Source: Corylus avellana (lineage: Eukaryota > Streptophyta > Magnoliopsida > Fagales > Betulaceae). From it: a stretch of 64,000 bases of DNA. Within the stretch, counting starts at the first letter, position 1. Every line of letters begins with the position of its first letter. The notes under the pieces are model-generated. The model was not told the origin of the DNA, did not search any database, and was given only the letters and a program-made list of their open reading frames with translations. The translations under genes and the position numbers were made by a program. Where the stretch lies: contig NC_081541.1 in assembly GCF_901000735.1 (NCBI RefSeq), positions 28,636,813-28,700,812 of the forward strand. The letters run 5' to 3'. Of this stretch, positions 33,791-44,921 are shown one piece after another.

Positions 33791-34314
33791 TCACTGGAAA
33801 AATAAAATGCAGTAAGATCTAATAAATGAATGGAAATCTAGAAGGCTTAAGCAATGAAGGTCGACGGCGAAATCTTTATAGAAGAGGAAACCTCGGACAA
33901 GGTGCAAGGCATTTAGTGCAAGGACATCATGAGCCTGCAGTCGCGCCTGAACCAAAGAGACTCAAGCCAGTTTTCTCTTCAAAAAACGCAACCAAAGGTA
34001 CCGTTCACACATTGATATCTGTTTCGTCAAGTTTCGAATCACGTCCAGAAGAACACGTGGACAAACAACAGCGCATTTACGTGGATAGAGACAAAAGATT
34101 TGAAAATCGCAAGATTGCAACAGATCTTGGAATATCAGGGACGTGCGGATGTCAAGTTCCATAAATGGCTAAGACGCCAAAAAAAAAGGCTACAGGGAAC
34201 CGAGTAAGGAAAGACACTTGAACGGTATACCCTCGAAAAAAGAACACCACCAGAAGATCGAGAGTTTGAATTCTCTCCTCCCGAAGTCTCAGGAAAAGGA
34301 ATTCGGGGGGTAAC
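33791..34314. other. Tat element 3' untranslated region and polypurine tract
   Basis: Non-coding, ending with the G-rich tract GGAATTCGGGGGGTAAC immediately before the LTR at 34315. Confidence 0.6.
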
Positions 34315-34972
34315 TGTTACACATAAACCCATCACTCGAGCCCACGGGTCAAAGTGGGCCCAAGAAAGCCCAGTGCATCCAAATGGGCTTACCAAACGCG
34401 CCCAGCACAAAGCAATGGATACGACATCGTCCCCTACACTCTCGGACGGCCAAAGTCCAGGTATAGGGCCACAATGAACCTCCCACACTTAACATCTAGA
34501 TGCATATATCATATTAGGGACAAGGCTCGGCTATATAGACAGCTCGCACATAGCAAGATCACCGGGCCAATTACAATCCTACTCTTAAAGACACCTCACA
34601 GATACATGCCATCCTCAGAATCTTGTCAACATATGTAACGGCCTCTTACTGATCATAAAGAAAGGAGACACAAATATTAACTCTTCCAGCCATTACGCCC
34701 AACTCTTGGATCCTCCGCCCAGCCATCATAACCACCTCCGCATGCTCAGCTATTAAAGGCCTCACCCTGAAGGTATAAGCGACCACGAATACGCATATTA
34801 AGGTGATATACATACTGACTTGAGCATCGGAGGAGGAACCGCCGGCCAACACCCGCCACATTCTCTTAACGCAAGCTTTGGTTTTGCAGGTTTACAGAAA
34901 GGTGAACGACGAAAGGCATAGCTCGGAGATTTAGATTCCTTCAAATTCACCATACCGGAAATTGCTTCAACA
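34315..34972 (+). repeat. 3' LTR of the Tat element
   Basis: 658 bp, starts TGTTACACATAAAC and ends GCTTCAACA, preceded by a polypurine tract. Right flank GTACT (34973-34977) continues the GLP E 3' flank as seen at 7138 beside GLP B. The matching left target duplication is lost with the 5' end. Confidence 0.8.
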
Positions 34973-35206
34973 GTACTTAACTTTAATCTTGCACTTGTTC
35001 TACCTCCGGTAATATCACTCACTTAAAAGAAAAGAAAAAAAGGAAAAAGAAAAGAGAGAGTAGGTAGATATAAGAAATTATCATTTTATTTGATTGAATT
35101 TATTGCTATAACATTATAACAAGGGATTTAAAAATGACAAACTTGTTTCGAACCATCTAATGATTCATTATTGGCTATTACATATAATTTTCTAATTATC
35201 ATCCCA
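34973..35206. other. 3' flank of GLP E
   Basis: About 230 bp matching 7138-7369 beside GLP B, including the conserved 3' UTR just after the stop codon. Confidence 0.75.
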
Positions 35207-36042
35207 CTATAATTTTTTCTGAAGATAATTGACCACATTCCTATCGAGTTGGAAGGCCTTTGCGAGAACATCAGGATTGATGGGAGGATTAGATCCAAAG
35301 ACTGCATTTGCTATGGTGATGAGCCCAGGATTCTGGCTACTGAGACCGGCAAAGGCAACGGCATTAATTTTTCCTACATTAAACTGGAAGTGAATGAGAC
35401 CAACTGGGAAAACAAATACGTCTCCTACATTTAGAACTTTGGAGAAGAAGCGGTTATCTGGGTTGGATGTGACAAACCCAACTAATAGAGTACCCTCTAG
35501 GACTACAAGAATCTCGGTACCACGAGGGTGAATGTGGGGAGGATTTAGGCCGTATGGTGCGAAGTCAATGCGAGCCAAGGATATGCCTAAGGTATTGAGG
35601 CCTAGTATTTTGTCGACATTGAGGAGAGTGACATTCGATCCGAGTGGATTTGAGGTGTCTCTGGGAGTGTCTAGCCCTGAGAAGAAGAAATCATTGGCAG
35701 TGGCAAGCTTGGGGTCCTTACAAAACTTTCCATTAACAAATACTGCAATAGGAAAAAAAAAAAAAAAAGCAATTGTTATATATCGCAGATCACAAAGGGC
35801 TTCCAAATGATGAATGGTTGCAATATATATATATTAGTGTGTAGAGTCCTAATTAAGATGCATGAGGCGAAAAGAAGAAGATCAAGTGAGTGATGATATA
35901 TACCAGCATGATCAGAAGAAGTATCGTTAATGGCAACACAGAAGTCTTGGAGAGGACTGGGGTCGTAGGCAGAGGCAAGGGAGCATGCCCAAGCCAACAA
36001 GGCCACACTTACAAGCAATATCTTAGGAACGCCTTTCATCAT
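35207..36042 (-). CDS. Germin-like protein E
   Basis: Exon 1 is 35904-36042, intron 161 bp, exon 2 is 35207-35742; 224 residues. Signal peptide 1-25, Cys35 and Cys54, ligands His116, His118, Glu123 and His164, and sequons at Asn39 and Asn83 are all intact. Differences from B are few: [15 protein letters not shown] instead of [15 protein letters not shown], Lys-Ile for Lys-Thr after the second box, and a final Leu in place of Phe. The (AT)n intron tract of A and B is short here. It faces away from gene F across 2.84 kb. A working secreted cupin is the simplest reading. Confidence 0.94.
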
Positions 36043-36134
36043 TTTTGAGGTTATCTCGACCACTACCTTAATTTGAGTGTATATGCTTTGTATTAATTCT
36101 TGCTGTGAGAATTGATGTTGCATTGGAGGACGCC

Positions 36135-36142
36135 TATTTATA
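36135..36142 (-). promoter_or_regulatory. TATA box of GLP E
   Basis: TATAAATA on the minus strand, 93 bp upstream of the ATG at 36042. Confidence 0.7.
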
Positions 36143-38786
36143 GATGGAGGCCAGGGAGTCACTGATGATATGAAGCGGTCCTATGTTTTAACATCCACGC
36201 ACGGATCAAGAAAGAAAATTTCTAATTAAGACTTGCTAATTAAGTGTTCATGAATATTGGATGTTTAATTAATTAATGGGTGAACCATTCTTTAACTACT
36301 ACTGCACGCGCATATACATATATACACACTAAATAAGAGACGATGCAGTCAAATTTGATGGCTTTGGTTAATATTGGAATAGTTCAACTCTTTAATTTGT
36401 TTGCCAATTAAAAAATGCACATATCAATTAACGTTGATACATCTCTTTGAAACTGAAATGGCTGAAGAGCTCATATATATATATATATATATATAGTGAA
36501 GAGCTCATATTATATTATATGTAATTGACCCAATATGCGTGTAAGTGGCGTACGTTTCAACAAAAATTAATGCATAGGTTGAACACGTCAGTGGAGTCAT
36601 ACAGACAACGTTTCAACAAAACATTAATTCTGACGAAATCAACATTAACTAGTAATAGGAAGCGTAGAATTTTATACAGAATCTAGCTACAAACCTAATT
36701 AACCTACCAATAAGCGAAGGGTTCAGCATTACTCCATTAGTGGACACTCATAAGAAGAGAATATATCACCGACCATATATTATCCCGCAACGTCAAGAAA
36801 TAGCAAAAAAATGCTGAGAATCATTTCACAGTGTATAGTATACACTGATTAGGGGTACGGTGTACAGGCAGATGCGAATGCAATTTTGAGGATATCACTT
36901 TTTACGACATATTTTAAGCAATTTTGAAAATAATTTAGTCAAGTTTCTAGTGTTTTGGACTTGTTTTAATTTTTTAATGTTTTTTTTTTTTTTTTGAAGC
37001 CCAAATATTTTGAAAATATATTGATTTCACATCATTTTTGCCTTTTTGCCCAAGAGAATGAGTGAATTGTGGAGAAAAAAAATCTAAAACAATGTAAGTA
37101 AACATAACATATACATAATCCAAAATGATGTTGTTTTGGTGTCCCTGGCTCCTCCCCCTTTTCTTCTTCTTCCTGTAAATGAAGTTTTTTCTTGTTTTTC
37201 TTACATGACCAGAGGTTTCCCTAGCTTTTCAAACCTCTTTTGAAGTTTTATCCGTTGTCTTGTGCGACTTATCCCACCCAAAACCTCAATCTCTGCATCA
37301 AGGCTTCATATCTGCACCGGTCTTCTTAATTCTCCGCCACGCTCTCCGCCTTCTCCTTCGTGTCGTTAGCCGGATTTATCAAGGATTTGAGATCGGATTT
37401 CTTTAAATCTAGATCTACTCTCTTCCAATGGATCCAACTATCAACGCACCATTGCACCACCTACAATGTTGCTCCAGTTTCCCGTAGCCACCGACTGATT
37501 CACCATCCGCTAGCTTCCACGTGCCTCCTTCCTCCGTCTCGCCTCCTACTGCAGCTGCTGATTTTTGGGTTTCTTTTGCTTTTATTATGTTTATTACTTG
37601 GGTTATTGTACTGAAATCTGGAGTGATTCTTTAACTTTGGATCCTATCGATCTTACAGTGTTTACTCTTCTACAACCTCCTTCCAGGGGTTGTCATTACC
37701 TTGCAAGATTTTGGGTGGTGTTAAAGCTACCTATTTTTTTTGTTTTGGTGTTTAAAGCGCTTTATGCGGTCCCCTTGGAGAGGCCCGGGACATTTTATGA
37801 CCCATTGCCTACTGTTTGCATGTATAGATTGCATTGTAATTTTCTTTTGGGTCTTTTGTGGGCGAACCCATCCCTTTTTTTAGTGTTTTAATCCCTGTAC
37901 CTTTCTCTTATTTGCTCAGAAAAATAAAATAAAATAATGTTCATTTGGTAAATTTATTAATTATAATATATAAAAAAATATATTATATAGAAAGGTATGA
38001 ATAGAAAACTTTTACTAACCACCTATGCATTAGCATTCATATATTTTTTTAGAAAATAATATCTACTTAATACCAAGAGAAAACCTAACATTTCCCTTGG
38101 CTTTTCATTTCCGCTCTCTCATACAATGAGAAACCTCTATGACTAAGTGTTGGGGAGATAAATGGTTTGGGAATTTTTACTAAGAGTATATTAATATACA
38201 TATTGATTCATTGAACACCACTCGAACCCTAAAGCTTAAGCTAATGGGCTTAGGTTCACTTATGTATATTAAGTACTATTTTTCTTTATAATTTCTCAAT
38301 GTGTGACTCAATACTCATAAATGTACTCACGACAATCAGTCCATAAGTTGACAACTTAAAGAACCAAATAAGTTATAACCATGGGACATTGTAGGATTGG
38401 TGCCACACATACAAAATAACAGTTTTGTCCTACAACCGCAAATTAATTCGATATCAAAATTTTGGATTGTACGTTTTGTTTAACTTTGCCGATTAAATTT
38501 TGTGCGATGCAAAGAAAAGGTCAAAAATAGTATGCTAGTATTTGAATAATTGGATCATGCATGATTCGCTTGAGTTCTTAGATGTCGAATCGCGGGCTAT
38601 CATTCTCTTGAAATGGCTTTTTAATAGAAAATGTCAATAGTGGTTGAAAGATCGAATGGTTCACCGATTAATTAATTAAATATCCATTGATGAAGCCTTA
38701 CGTACCAAGTCTGAATTAGAAATCTTCAATCTCCGTTGAAGTCAAAACATAAGACCCTTTCCCTCATATCAGTACTCCCCTCCATC

Positions 38787-38794
38787 TATAAATA
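38787..38794 (+). promoter_or_regulatory. TATA box of GLP F
   Basis: TATAAATA 97 bp upstream of the ATG at 38884; the surrounding leader matches gene D. Confidence 0.7.
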
Positions 38795-38883
38795 GCCGTC
38801 TTCCATTGCAACATTTCTCACAGCAAGATCGAATACATAGCATATACACTCAAATTAAGGTGGTGATCGAGATAACCTCAAAA

Positions 38884-39722
38884 ATGATGAAAGGTGTTCC
38901 TAAGACGTTGCTACTAACTGTGGCCTTGTTGGCTTGGGCATTCTCCCTTGCCTCTGCCTTCGACCCCAGTCCTCTTCAAGACTTCTGTGTTGCCATCAAC
39001 GATACTTCTTCTGACCATGCTGGTATATATCATCACTCATTTGATCTTCTTCTTTTCCCCTCATGCATCTTAGGACTCTACATACTAATATATATATTTC
39101 AACCATTCATCATTTGAAAGCCCTTCGTGATCTGCGATATATAACAATTGCTTTTTTTTTTTTTTTTTTTTTTTCTCCTATTGCAGTATTTGTTAACGGA
39201 AAGTTTTGCAAGGACCCCAAGCTTGCCACTGCCAATGATTTCTTCTTCTCAGGGTTAGACACTCCCAGAGACACCTCAAATCCACTCGGATCGAATGTCA
39301 CTCTCCTCAATGTCGACAAAATACTAGGCCTCAACACCCTAGGCATATCCTTGGCTCGCATTGACTTTGCACCATACGGCCTAAATCCTCCCCATATTCA
39401 CCCTCGTGGTACCGAGATTCTTGTAGTCCTAGAGGGTAGTCTATTAGTTGGGTTTGTCACATCCAACCCAGATAACCGCTTCTTCTCCAAAGTTCTAAAC
39501 GCAGGAGACGTCTTTGTCTTCCCAATTGGTCTCATTCACTTCCAGTTTAACGTGGGGAAAACCAATGCCGTTGCCTTTGCCGGTCTCAGCAGTCAGAATC
39601 CTGGGCTCATCACCATAGCAAATGCAGTATTTGGATCAAATCCTCCCATCAATCCTGATGTTCTCGCAAAGGCCTTCCAACTCGACAGGAATGTGGTCAA
39701 TTATCTTCAGAAAAAATTCTAG
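38884..39722 (+). CDS. Germin-like protein F
   Basis: Exon 1 is 38884-39022, intron 164 bp with a long T-run before the AG, exon 2 is 39187-39722; 224 residues. This is the intact partner of D: Cys35 and Cys54 are both present, INPDVL is normal, and the ligands His116, His118, Glu123 and His164 are kept. Leu-Glu-Gly-Ser replaces Leu-Glu-Gly-Thr after box 1. Poly(A) signals AATAAA at 39826 and 39840. Secreted Mn cupin predicted; activity unknown. Confidence 0.95.
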
Positions 39723-40729
39723 TGCGACAATAATTAAAGAAATATATGTAGTAGCCAATAATGAATCCTTAGATGGTTCGGATCGAGTTTTTCATTATTT
39801 AATTCCCTTGTTGTAACGTTATAGCAATAAATTCATTCAAATAAAATGATAATTTCTTATATATACTCTCTCTCTTTGTCATTGAGTAATAATGGAGGAA
39901 GAACAATTGCACGATTAAAGTTTTGAATCCACAATGTTCGAGATATAAATCCAAACTCCTAAATTATTAAATCAAACAATAAACCTTTGGTACTATCTTC
40001 TCTTAATTCTAACTGAGCTATCTCGTGGCATCCTCAATAATAATCAGGGTGAATTAATGTTGTTAGAGAAGACCCAGAGTCTTCTCCATTATTATTTAAT
40101 AAGTTGGCAATATCCTCGGTGTAGGGGCTATTAGATTTTATTTTTTTAATGGTGATAAATTGAAGAGTTAGTTGAAGATTGATGTCAATATTGTTGGATG
40201 GTTTTGAAATATAAAAATGTAGTTTTTACCGTTACATAATAAATATTGTGTATATATATTCACTAAAAAAAAACAACAATTATTCCAAGTGTAAATTACC
40301 TAGGCGTTTGTCTTGTCCCAGGAAGTTTATTGTAGATTTTTATTTTTTATACTTTTTGACACACGAGCTATGTGCTTATCGGCACATGCTTTCTTGGTAG
40401 GATCTGGCTTATATGCTGTTATTAAAATAACAGCATGTATGATGTAGTGTACATAACGGTCAATATTAAATTTTAAAGTTGACTTACTTTGAGAAACTTT
40501 TAATGAGAGAGAAAATAAAGAAAAATTTTAAGAGATTGTCATCCTGACGCATGTTATCTGCTAGGATAATATTTTTTTTTCCTCTCAGTTCGTGGTATTT
40601 AATTATCTTTTGACTCTCACTTCGTGGTATTTAGTAACCAGCAGGAATTAAATGGCAGAAATGCAGACTCTCCCTTCTTTCTGTTGTGATTTTACCTCCT
40701 ACTTGCAACCTTTCCGATATGCTCTCTCC
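39723..40729. other. 3' flank of GLP F
   Basis: The first 400 bp match the D flank. From 40132 to 40729 AT-rich sequence with no recognised feature. Confidence 0.6.
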
Positions 40730-41015
40730 TTTTTATTATTAATTTATTTCAATGTTTATTAATTTACTTTTTTAGATAAGAGGAAGAAGAGAGGAAGCGA
40801 AGGCCATGTGTCAAGAGAAGTTAGAAATACCATCCCAAACGCTTTGTGGATTCAAAATTTTAAAATAGGCAAAATAGGGATTTGGTCTGTGTTTTTCACC
40901 GGGTGGAACCGGTAAGGCTGCAAGACTTGGTAAGTTATCGATTTTTTTATTTATCCACTTAATTTGCCGTTTATAAATTCAGCCAAATCCGACCACTTCA
41001 ATTAATGGAACAGTG
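40730..41015 (-). pseudogene. Scar of a deleted minus-strand GLP
   Basis: 40730-40865 matches the reverse complement of the GLP H 3' flank (about 54465-54600, e.g. CTTTGTGGATTCAAAATTTT). 40890-41015 matches the reverse complement of the GLP H promoter (about 53075-53260, e.g. GACCACTTCAATTAATGG). The two flanks are almost adjacent here, with about 25 bp between them and no coding sequence. The simplest explanation is loss of an H-like gene body of about 1.1 kb from this site. Confidence 0.65.
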
Positions 41016-41520
41016 TAGTTCTAATGTTGCTTTCTCCAACCTTTTGTAACAAAAAATATTACTAAAAACTATATATAATATATATATAAGAGCCACGAAT
41101 CCTTGTCGTTTTGATAAATTCCAGGGAAGTCTTCCAATAACGGCATGATAAATTCCTCCAACGACCAGGTTTGAGACAGAAATATAATTACAATATTCTG
41201 TCATGATGTTGCATACACGGAATGTTTTTATTTGATGAATACTGATGAGTCATACACCCTTTTTTGTTGTTCTGTTATACATAAGTTACTGTTTCCACCT
41301 GCTGGTGCTAAATCTGCTCTGCACGCAAACACTCAGTCAATTCATGATGTTTCCATTAAGAAATATTTTGTTTATAAAATTCAGAAGTTCATAGTTTAAT
41401 GATTTGATATTTCAAAATACAATTGACCCATTCACGAACAACTTAATGATTTAGAATCTTCCTCAGAATCATCCTAAAGTTGTACTATATTTTATTGTTC
41501 CTCGTCCGAGTATATTTATA
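41016..41520. repeat. GLP-flank repeat R1
   Basis: Distal upstream region of the relic GLP, shared with 55670-56258 and partly with 25582-25832. No gene. Confidence 0.7.
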
Positions 41521-41687
41521 ATGTGACCGTTCGATTTTATTAATTTGTAGATTATAGAACAGCATACTACATTAATAGTTTTTCAAAAGAAATTGCACAA
41601 ACTTCAGAAGCTAATGCTTGTGATAAATGATTGCCAAACTTTGATTATAATATATTTATCATTAATGCTTTAATTAGCTCCATTAAC

Positions 41688-42118
41688 AGGATCTTCTCCA
41701 GTCTAAAATGGATGGGAGAATATCTTGTTAATGGCCAGAATCTGTCTAGAGAAATCTTGAGGCCATAAATAGGACATCTGTCCCATTAATAATAATAATA
41801 TATATATATATTAAAAAATAATTAAAAAACATATTAAAAAACTAAAGGGATGGTCTGGCCACCCCCAAGGGCCATAGGGTGGCCGAAGACACCCCCAAGG
41901 GCCGGTCTGGGGTGGCCGAAGCCACCCACAACCTCAACTTTATTTTTTAATATATTTTGTAATTTTTTGTTATTTTTTAAAAAATATATAATATTTTGTT
42001 ATTATTTTTTATTAATGGGATAGATGTCCCATTTATGGCCTCGGGATCTCTCTAAAGAGATTCTCGCCATTAACTGGATATTCTCCGGTCCAAAATGGAG
42101 TGGAGAGAATCCGGATCC
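41688..42118. mobile_element. Foldback MITE with about 115-bp inverted arms
   Basis: Left arm begins GGATCTTCTCCAG and contains GGCCATAAATAGGACATCTG; the right arm is its imperfect reverse complement, ending CCGGATCC. The middle holds short direct repeats of CACCCCCAAGGGCC (about 41860-41910). No coding and no clear target duplication; superfamily open. Confidence 0.7.
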
Positions 42119-43099
42119 CAATAAATGGCTTTGGAAAATCTCAACCTCATTAGGGATAGCACATGACACATAATTTTCCTCATCAATGATAAATTAATAT
42201 TAAGTTATTAAATTTAACTTTTCTCAAGAGTTTAAGTTTTCGAAAAAAGTGATGCTTTAATATGGTATCATAGCCAAAGGTCTAGAGATGGAACTTTGAC
42301 TCCGTCATTTACCTCGATCTCATTTCAATTAATTATTTCACGTGTTGGGCATCTCACCTATTAAAAGAGAATTTGAAACCACACGTGAGGTGGGTGTTAA
42401 AGTAATGATTAAGTAATTAAATTTATCTATTTCTATCTACTTAAACTTGTGAGAAAAGTGATTTAATAATAACGACATCAAGCAATTCATTTAAGGAATC
42501 ATCTGGCACATGATTAGTAATTGGGGGTTTCAAAAAAATAAGCCCTCAAGTTTAAGCCAAAACTCACCGTTTTTTATGGTCCAAAATGGTGAGTTTTGAT
42601 CCTTTGTGTACACGTAAGATACAAAAAATCGATTGAAGTGGACTTAAGTGAAACGGTTCGTTTAAATAAAAATAACGGCAGTTAACAAAAATTGATGGTA
42701 AGGAGTTTATTGTAGTTTCAATTGACCTAGGAAGTAAATTGTCGAAAAAAAAAAAAACCTAGGTTGTTTTTAATTTTGGCACGTTGACTTAGGGACTTAT
42801 ACTATATTTTCCCTAATAGTAAACATAATCCTAATAAGGAAATGAAATAATTAAAGTAAATCCAATCCTAATAAGGAAGAAAAATAAAGTCATAATCAAA
42901 TAAAATCTTCTAAAAATAAAATCCTAATTCTAAAATAAAAAATCAAATATAACTGACAATTAGCGAGAATCGTGACAATATTTCATTTTGTATTTCCATT
43001 GTCTTAGAATGTATAAAATTCTGATCAAGCGACGTTATTTCAGCATTATTTTAGATATTTTTCTTATTTTCGTTTTCACTGAAAATATGGGTAACTATT
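42119..43099. other. AT-rich intergenic stretch
   Basis: No gene, RNA or repeat structure recognised beyond simple A-runs. Confidence 0.5.
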
Positions 43100-43437
43100 C
43101 ATGTCCTACATCAAAAAGGACTCCGATGGATATAGGATGCAATTAAAATCCCCTAGCAGCAGTCGTGAACCCTAGAAGGAAAAGCCAACACCAGTAATCT
43201 TCTCCCAAAACTCCACGCTCTTATGGCTCAGGTGAGGAGCAGAAAAATAAATGAGAACAACCAAGGGCAATGTAGAGGATTCGAATAAATTAAACAAGAA
43301 ATCTGATGAGAGTCCTGATCGATAGGCTCAAGCTCAATTCCATGCCTCCAAGCCAAAAGCAAATCGCCTTTTAGACCCATCGAAGGAATCTGGATACACT
43401 TTATAAGCCATAAGTAGGAAAACTCTGATTTTCCCAC
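43100..43437 (-). pseudogene. LINE endonuclease fragment
   Basis: Minus-strand frame with LKGDLLLAWRHGIELEPI and, after a break, FIYFSAPHLSHKSVEFWEKITG, resembling the start of the L1-type endonuclease domain of plant LINEs. Stops follow. Only a short piece; identification is by pattern. Confidence 0.45.
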
Positions 43438-44280
43438 GTGACTTTATTACTTACTAAATACTCACAAAAAAAATCATGTAAAAACTTTTTCTTTTCTTTT
43501 TGGCACTACAAACTCACTTATAAAATATACCAAAGTTTCTAATACATAACATAATGTCATTACATAAATTAAACCATATTGTTTATACATAACTATCAAA
43601 ACATGCCACATGCATGAGGAATATATATTCTCACATCTATAGTAAAAATTGACTTTGCTCAAGTCAGCCCTTTCAAAGATAGTTGCCTCATTGTAGTCCC
43701 TCGGACAAAAGTCCAAAAACACTTATTAGTTTTCGTTTTCTTAAGAGATATTTGTTAAATTACCCCAATTTTACAAGTAGATGTGTGAGTCCATGAGTCA
43801 GTAAATATAAGTATACTAACAATTTTTTTAAATGAGCCCTCACTTAAAAATACCTTTAATCAATGTTTATAACAACAAATGTCATTATACAGAGTTTTTG
43901 GAATAGAGTTTGCTACCAAGATGTCAGCTATTAAAATAACCGCTTAATACCCCTTACCTTCCATCACTTTTGCATGTTCCCCCCAAAAGTTTAAAAACTC
44001 TCATTGCACTTCTAATTTTTTGCAATGTCCCCTATCTGTTAGGAACTTCTAAAAAATCCTGATGGAAGGTGTGAAATTTACAAATACGCTTAATTTTTCT
44101 TTTTTAAAAACTATAGAGAATGGTCTGGTGGATAACCATACCCGCCTTGTGACTCATGGCTCAGTACACCCACAATGTGGTGACCACCAGGCCTCGCTGT
44201 AGGTCTGGTCATGAAGCAAAACCACATCGGGGTCACCACCAAACCCTGCCATGGGTCAGGTTGTGACCCAATCGTGCAAT
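43438..44280. other. Intergenic stretch before GLP G
   Basis: Nothing coding recognised. The part at 44110-44270 is GC-richer with repeated ACCAC/GTGGT words. Confidence 0.4.
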
Positions 44281-44307
44281 TGTTCTTCCCCCATTATTAC
44301 TCAATGA

Positions 44308-44310
<3 letters not shown>

Positions 44311-44340
<30 letters not shown>
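44311..44340. repeat. (AG)15 microsatellite
   Basis: Thirty bases of AG repeats in the 3' flank of GLP G. The matching position in other GLP flanks has a short GA-rich stretch. Confidence 0.95.
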
Positions 44341-44342
<2 letters not shown>

Positions 44343-44483
44343 AATATAAGAAATTATCATTCTATTTCAATTAATTTATTACTATGACGTTACAATAAGG
44401 GAATGAAATAATAACAAACTTGATCTGAACCATCTAATGATTCATTATTGGGTATTACAAATATTTCTCAAATTATTGTCCTA

Positions 44484-44921
44484 CTAGAATTTTTTCTGAA
44501 GATAATTGACCACATTCCTGTCAAGTTGGAAGGCCTTGGCGAGAACATCAAGATTGATGGGAGGATTAGATCCAAACACAGCATTTGCTATGGTGATGAG
44601 CCCAGGATTCTGGCTACTGAGACTAGCAAAAGCAATGGCATTGGTTTTCCCTACGTTAAATTGGAAGTGAATGAGACCAATTGGGAAGACAAAGACGTCT
44701 CTTGCATTTAGAACTTTGGAGAATAGGCGGTTGTCTGGGTTGGATGTGACAAAGCCAACTAATAGAGTACCCTCTTGGACTACAAGAATCTCAATTCCAT
44801 GAGGGAGAATGTGGAGAGGATTTAGGCCGTACAGAGCAAAGTCAATGCGAGCCAATGATATGCCTAAGGTGTTGAAGCCTAGTATTTTGTCAACATTGGG
44901 GATAATGACATTCGATCCGAG
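44484..44921 (-). pseudogene. Germin-like pseudogene G, cut by copia sequence
   Basis: The 3' part of GLP exon 2 on the minus strand, from the SNV(T) sequon region to the stop, without exon 1, intron or the N-terminal third of exon 2. The metal-binding box is damaged: the second ligand His is Leu and the following Arg is His ([10 protein letters not shown]). The second box ([11 protein letters not shown]) and the C-terminus remain. At about 44922 GLP homology gives way to Ty1/copia sequence. The conserved 3' UTR follows at 44340-44483. Confidence 0.9.

Larger units (their letters stand above)
25833..34972 (+). mobile_element. Tat-type Ty3/gypsy retrotransposon, 5' truncated
   Basis: Plus-strand element lacking its 5' LTR, gag and most of the protease. 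Pol shows protease end, RT, RNase H, a second archaeal-type RNase H, and integrase, the dual RNase H layout typical of the plant Tat lineage. Downstream lie a 44-bp tandem repeat array, an antisense gene with a gypsy-type transposase_28-like domain, a polypurine tract and a 658-bp 3' LTR. GLP E's flank resumes at 34973 with GTACTTAAC. Many stop codons make it defective. Confidence 0.88.
36043..38883. other. E/F head-to-head spacer
   Basis: 2.84 kb between the two start codons with no gene. It aligns with both parts of the B/D spacer and lacks the Harbinger-like, CACTA and gypsy insertions, so it holds the empty sites. TATA boxes lie at 36135-36142 (minus) and 38787-38794 (plus). The frame at 37360-37891 is not preserved between the copies and is not called a gene. 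Confidence 0.75.
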
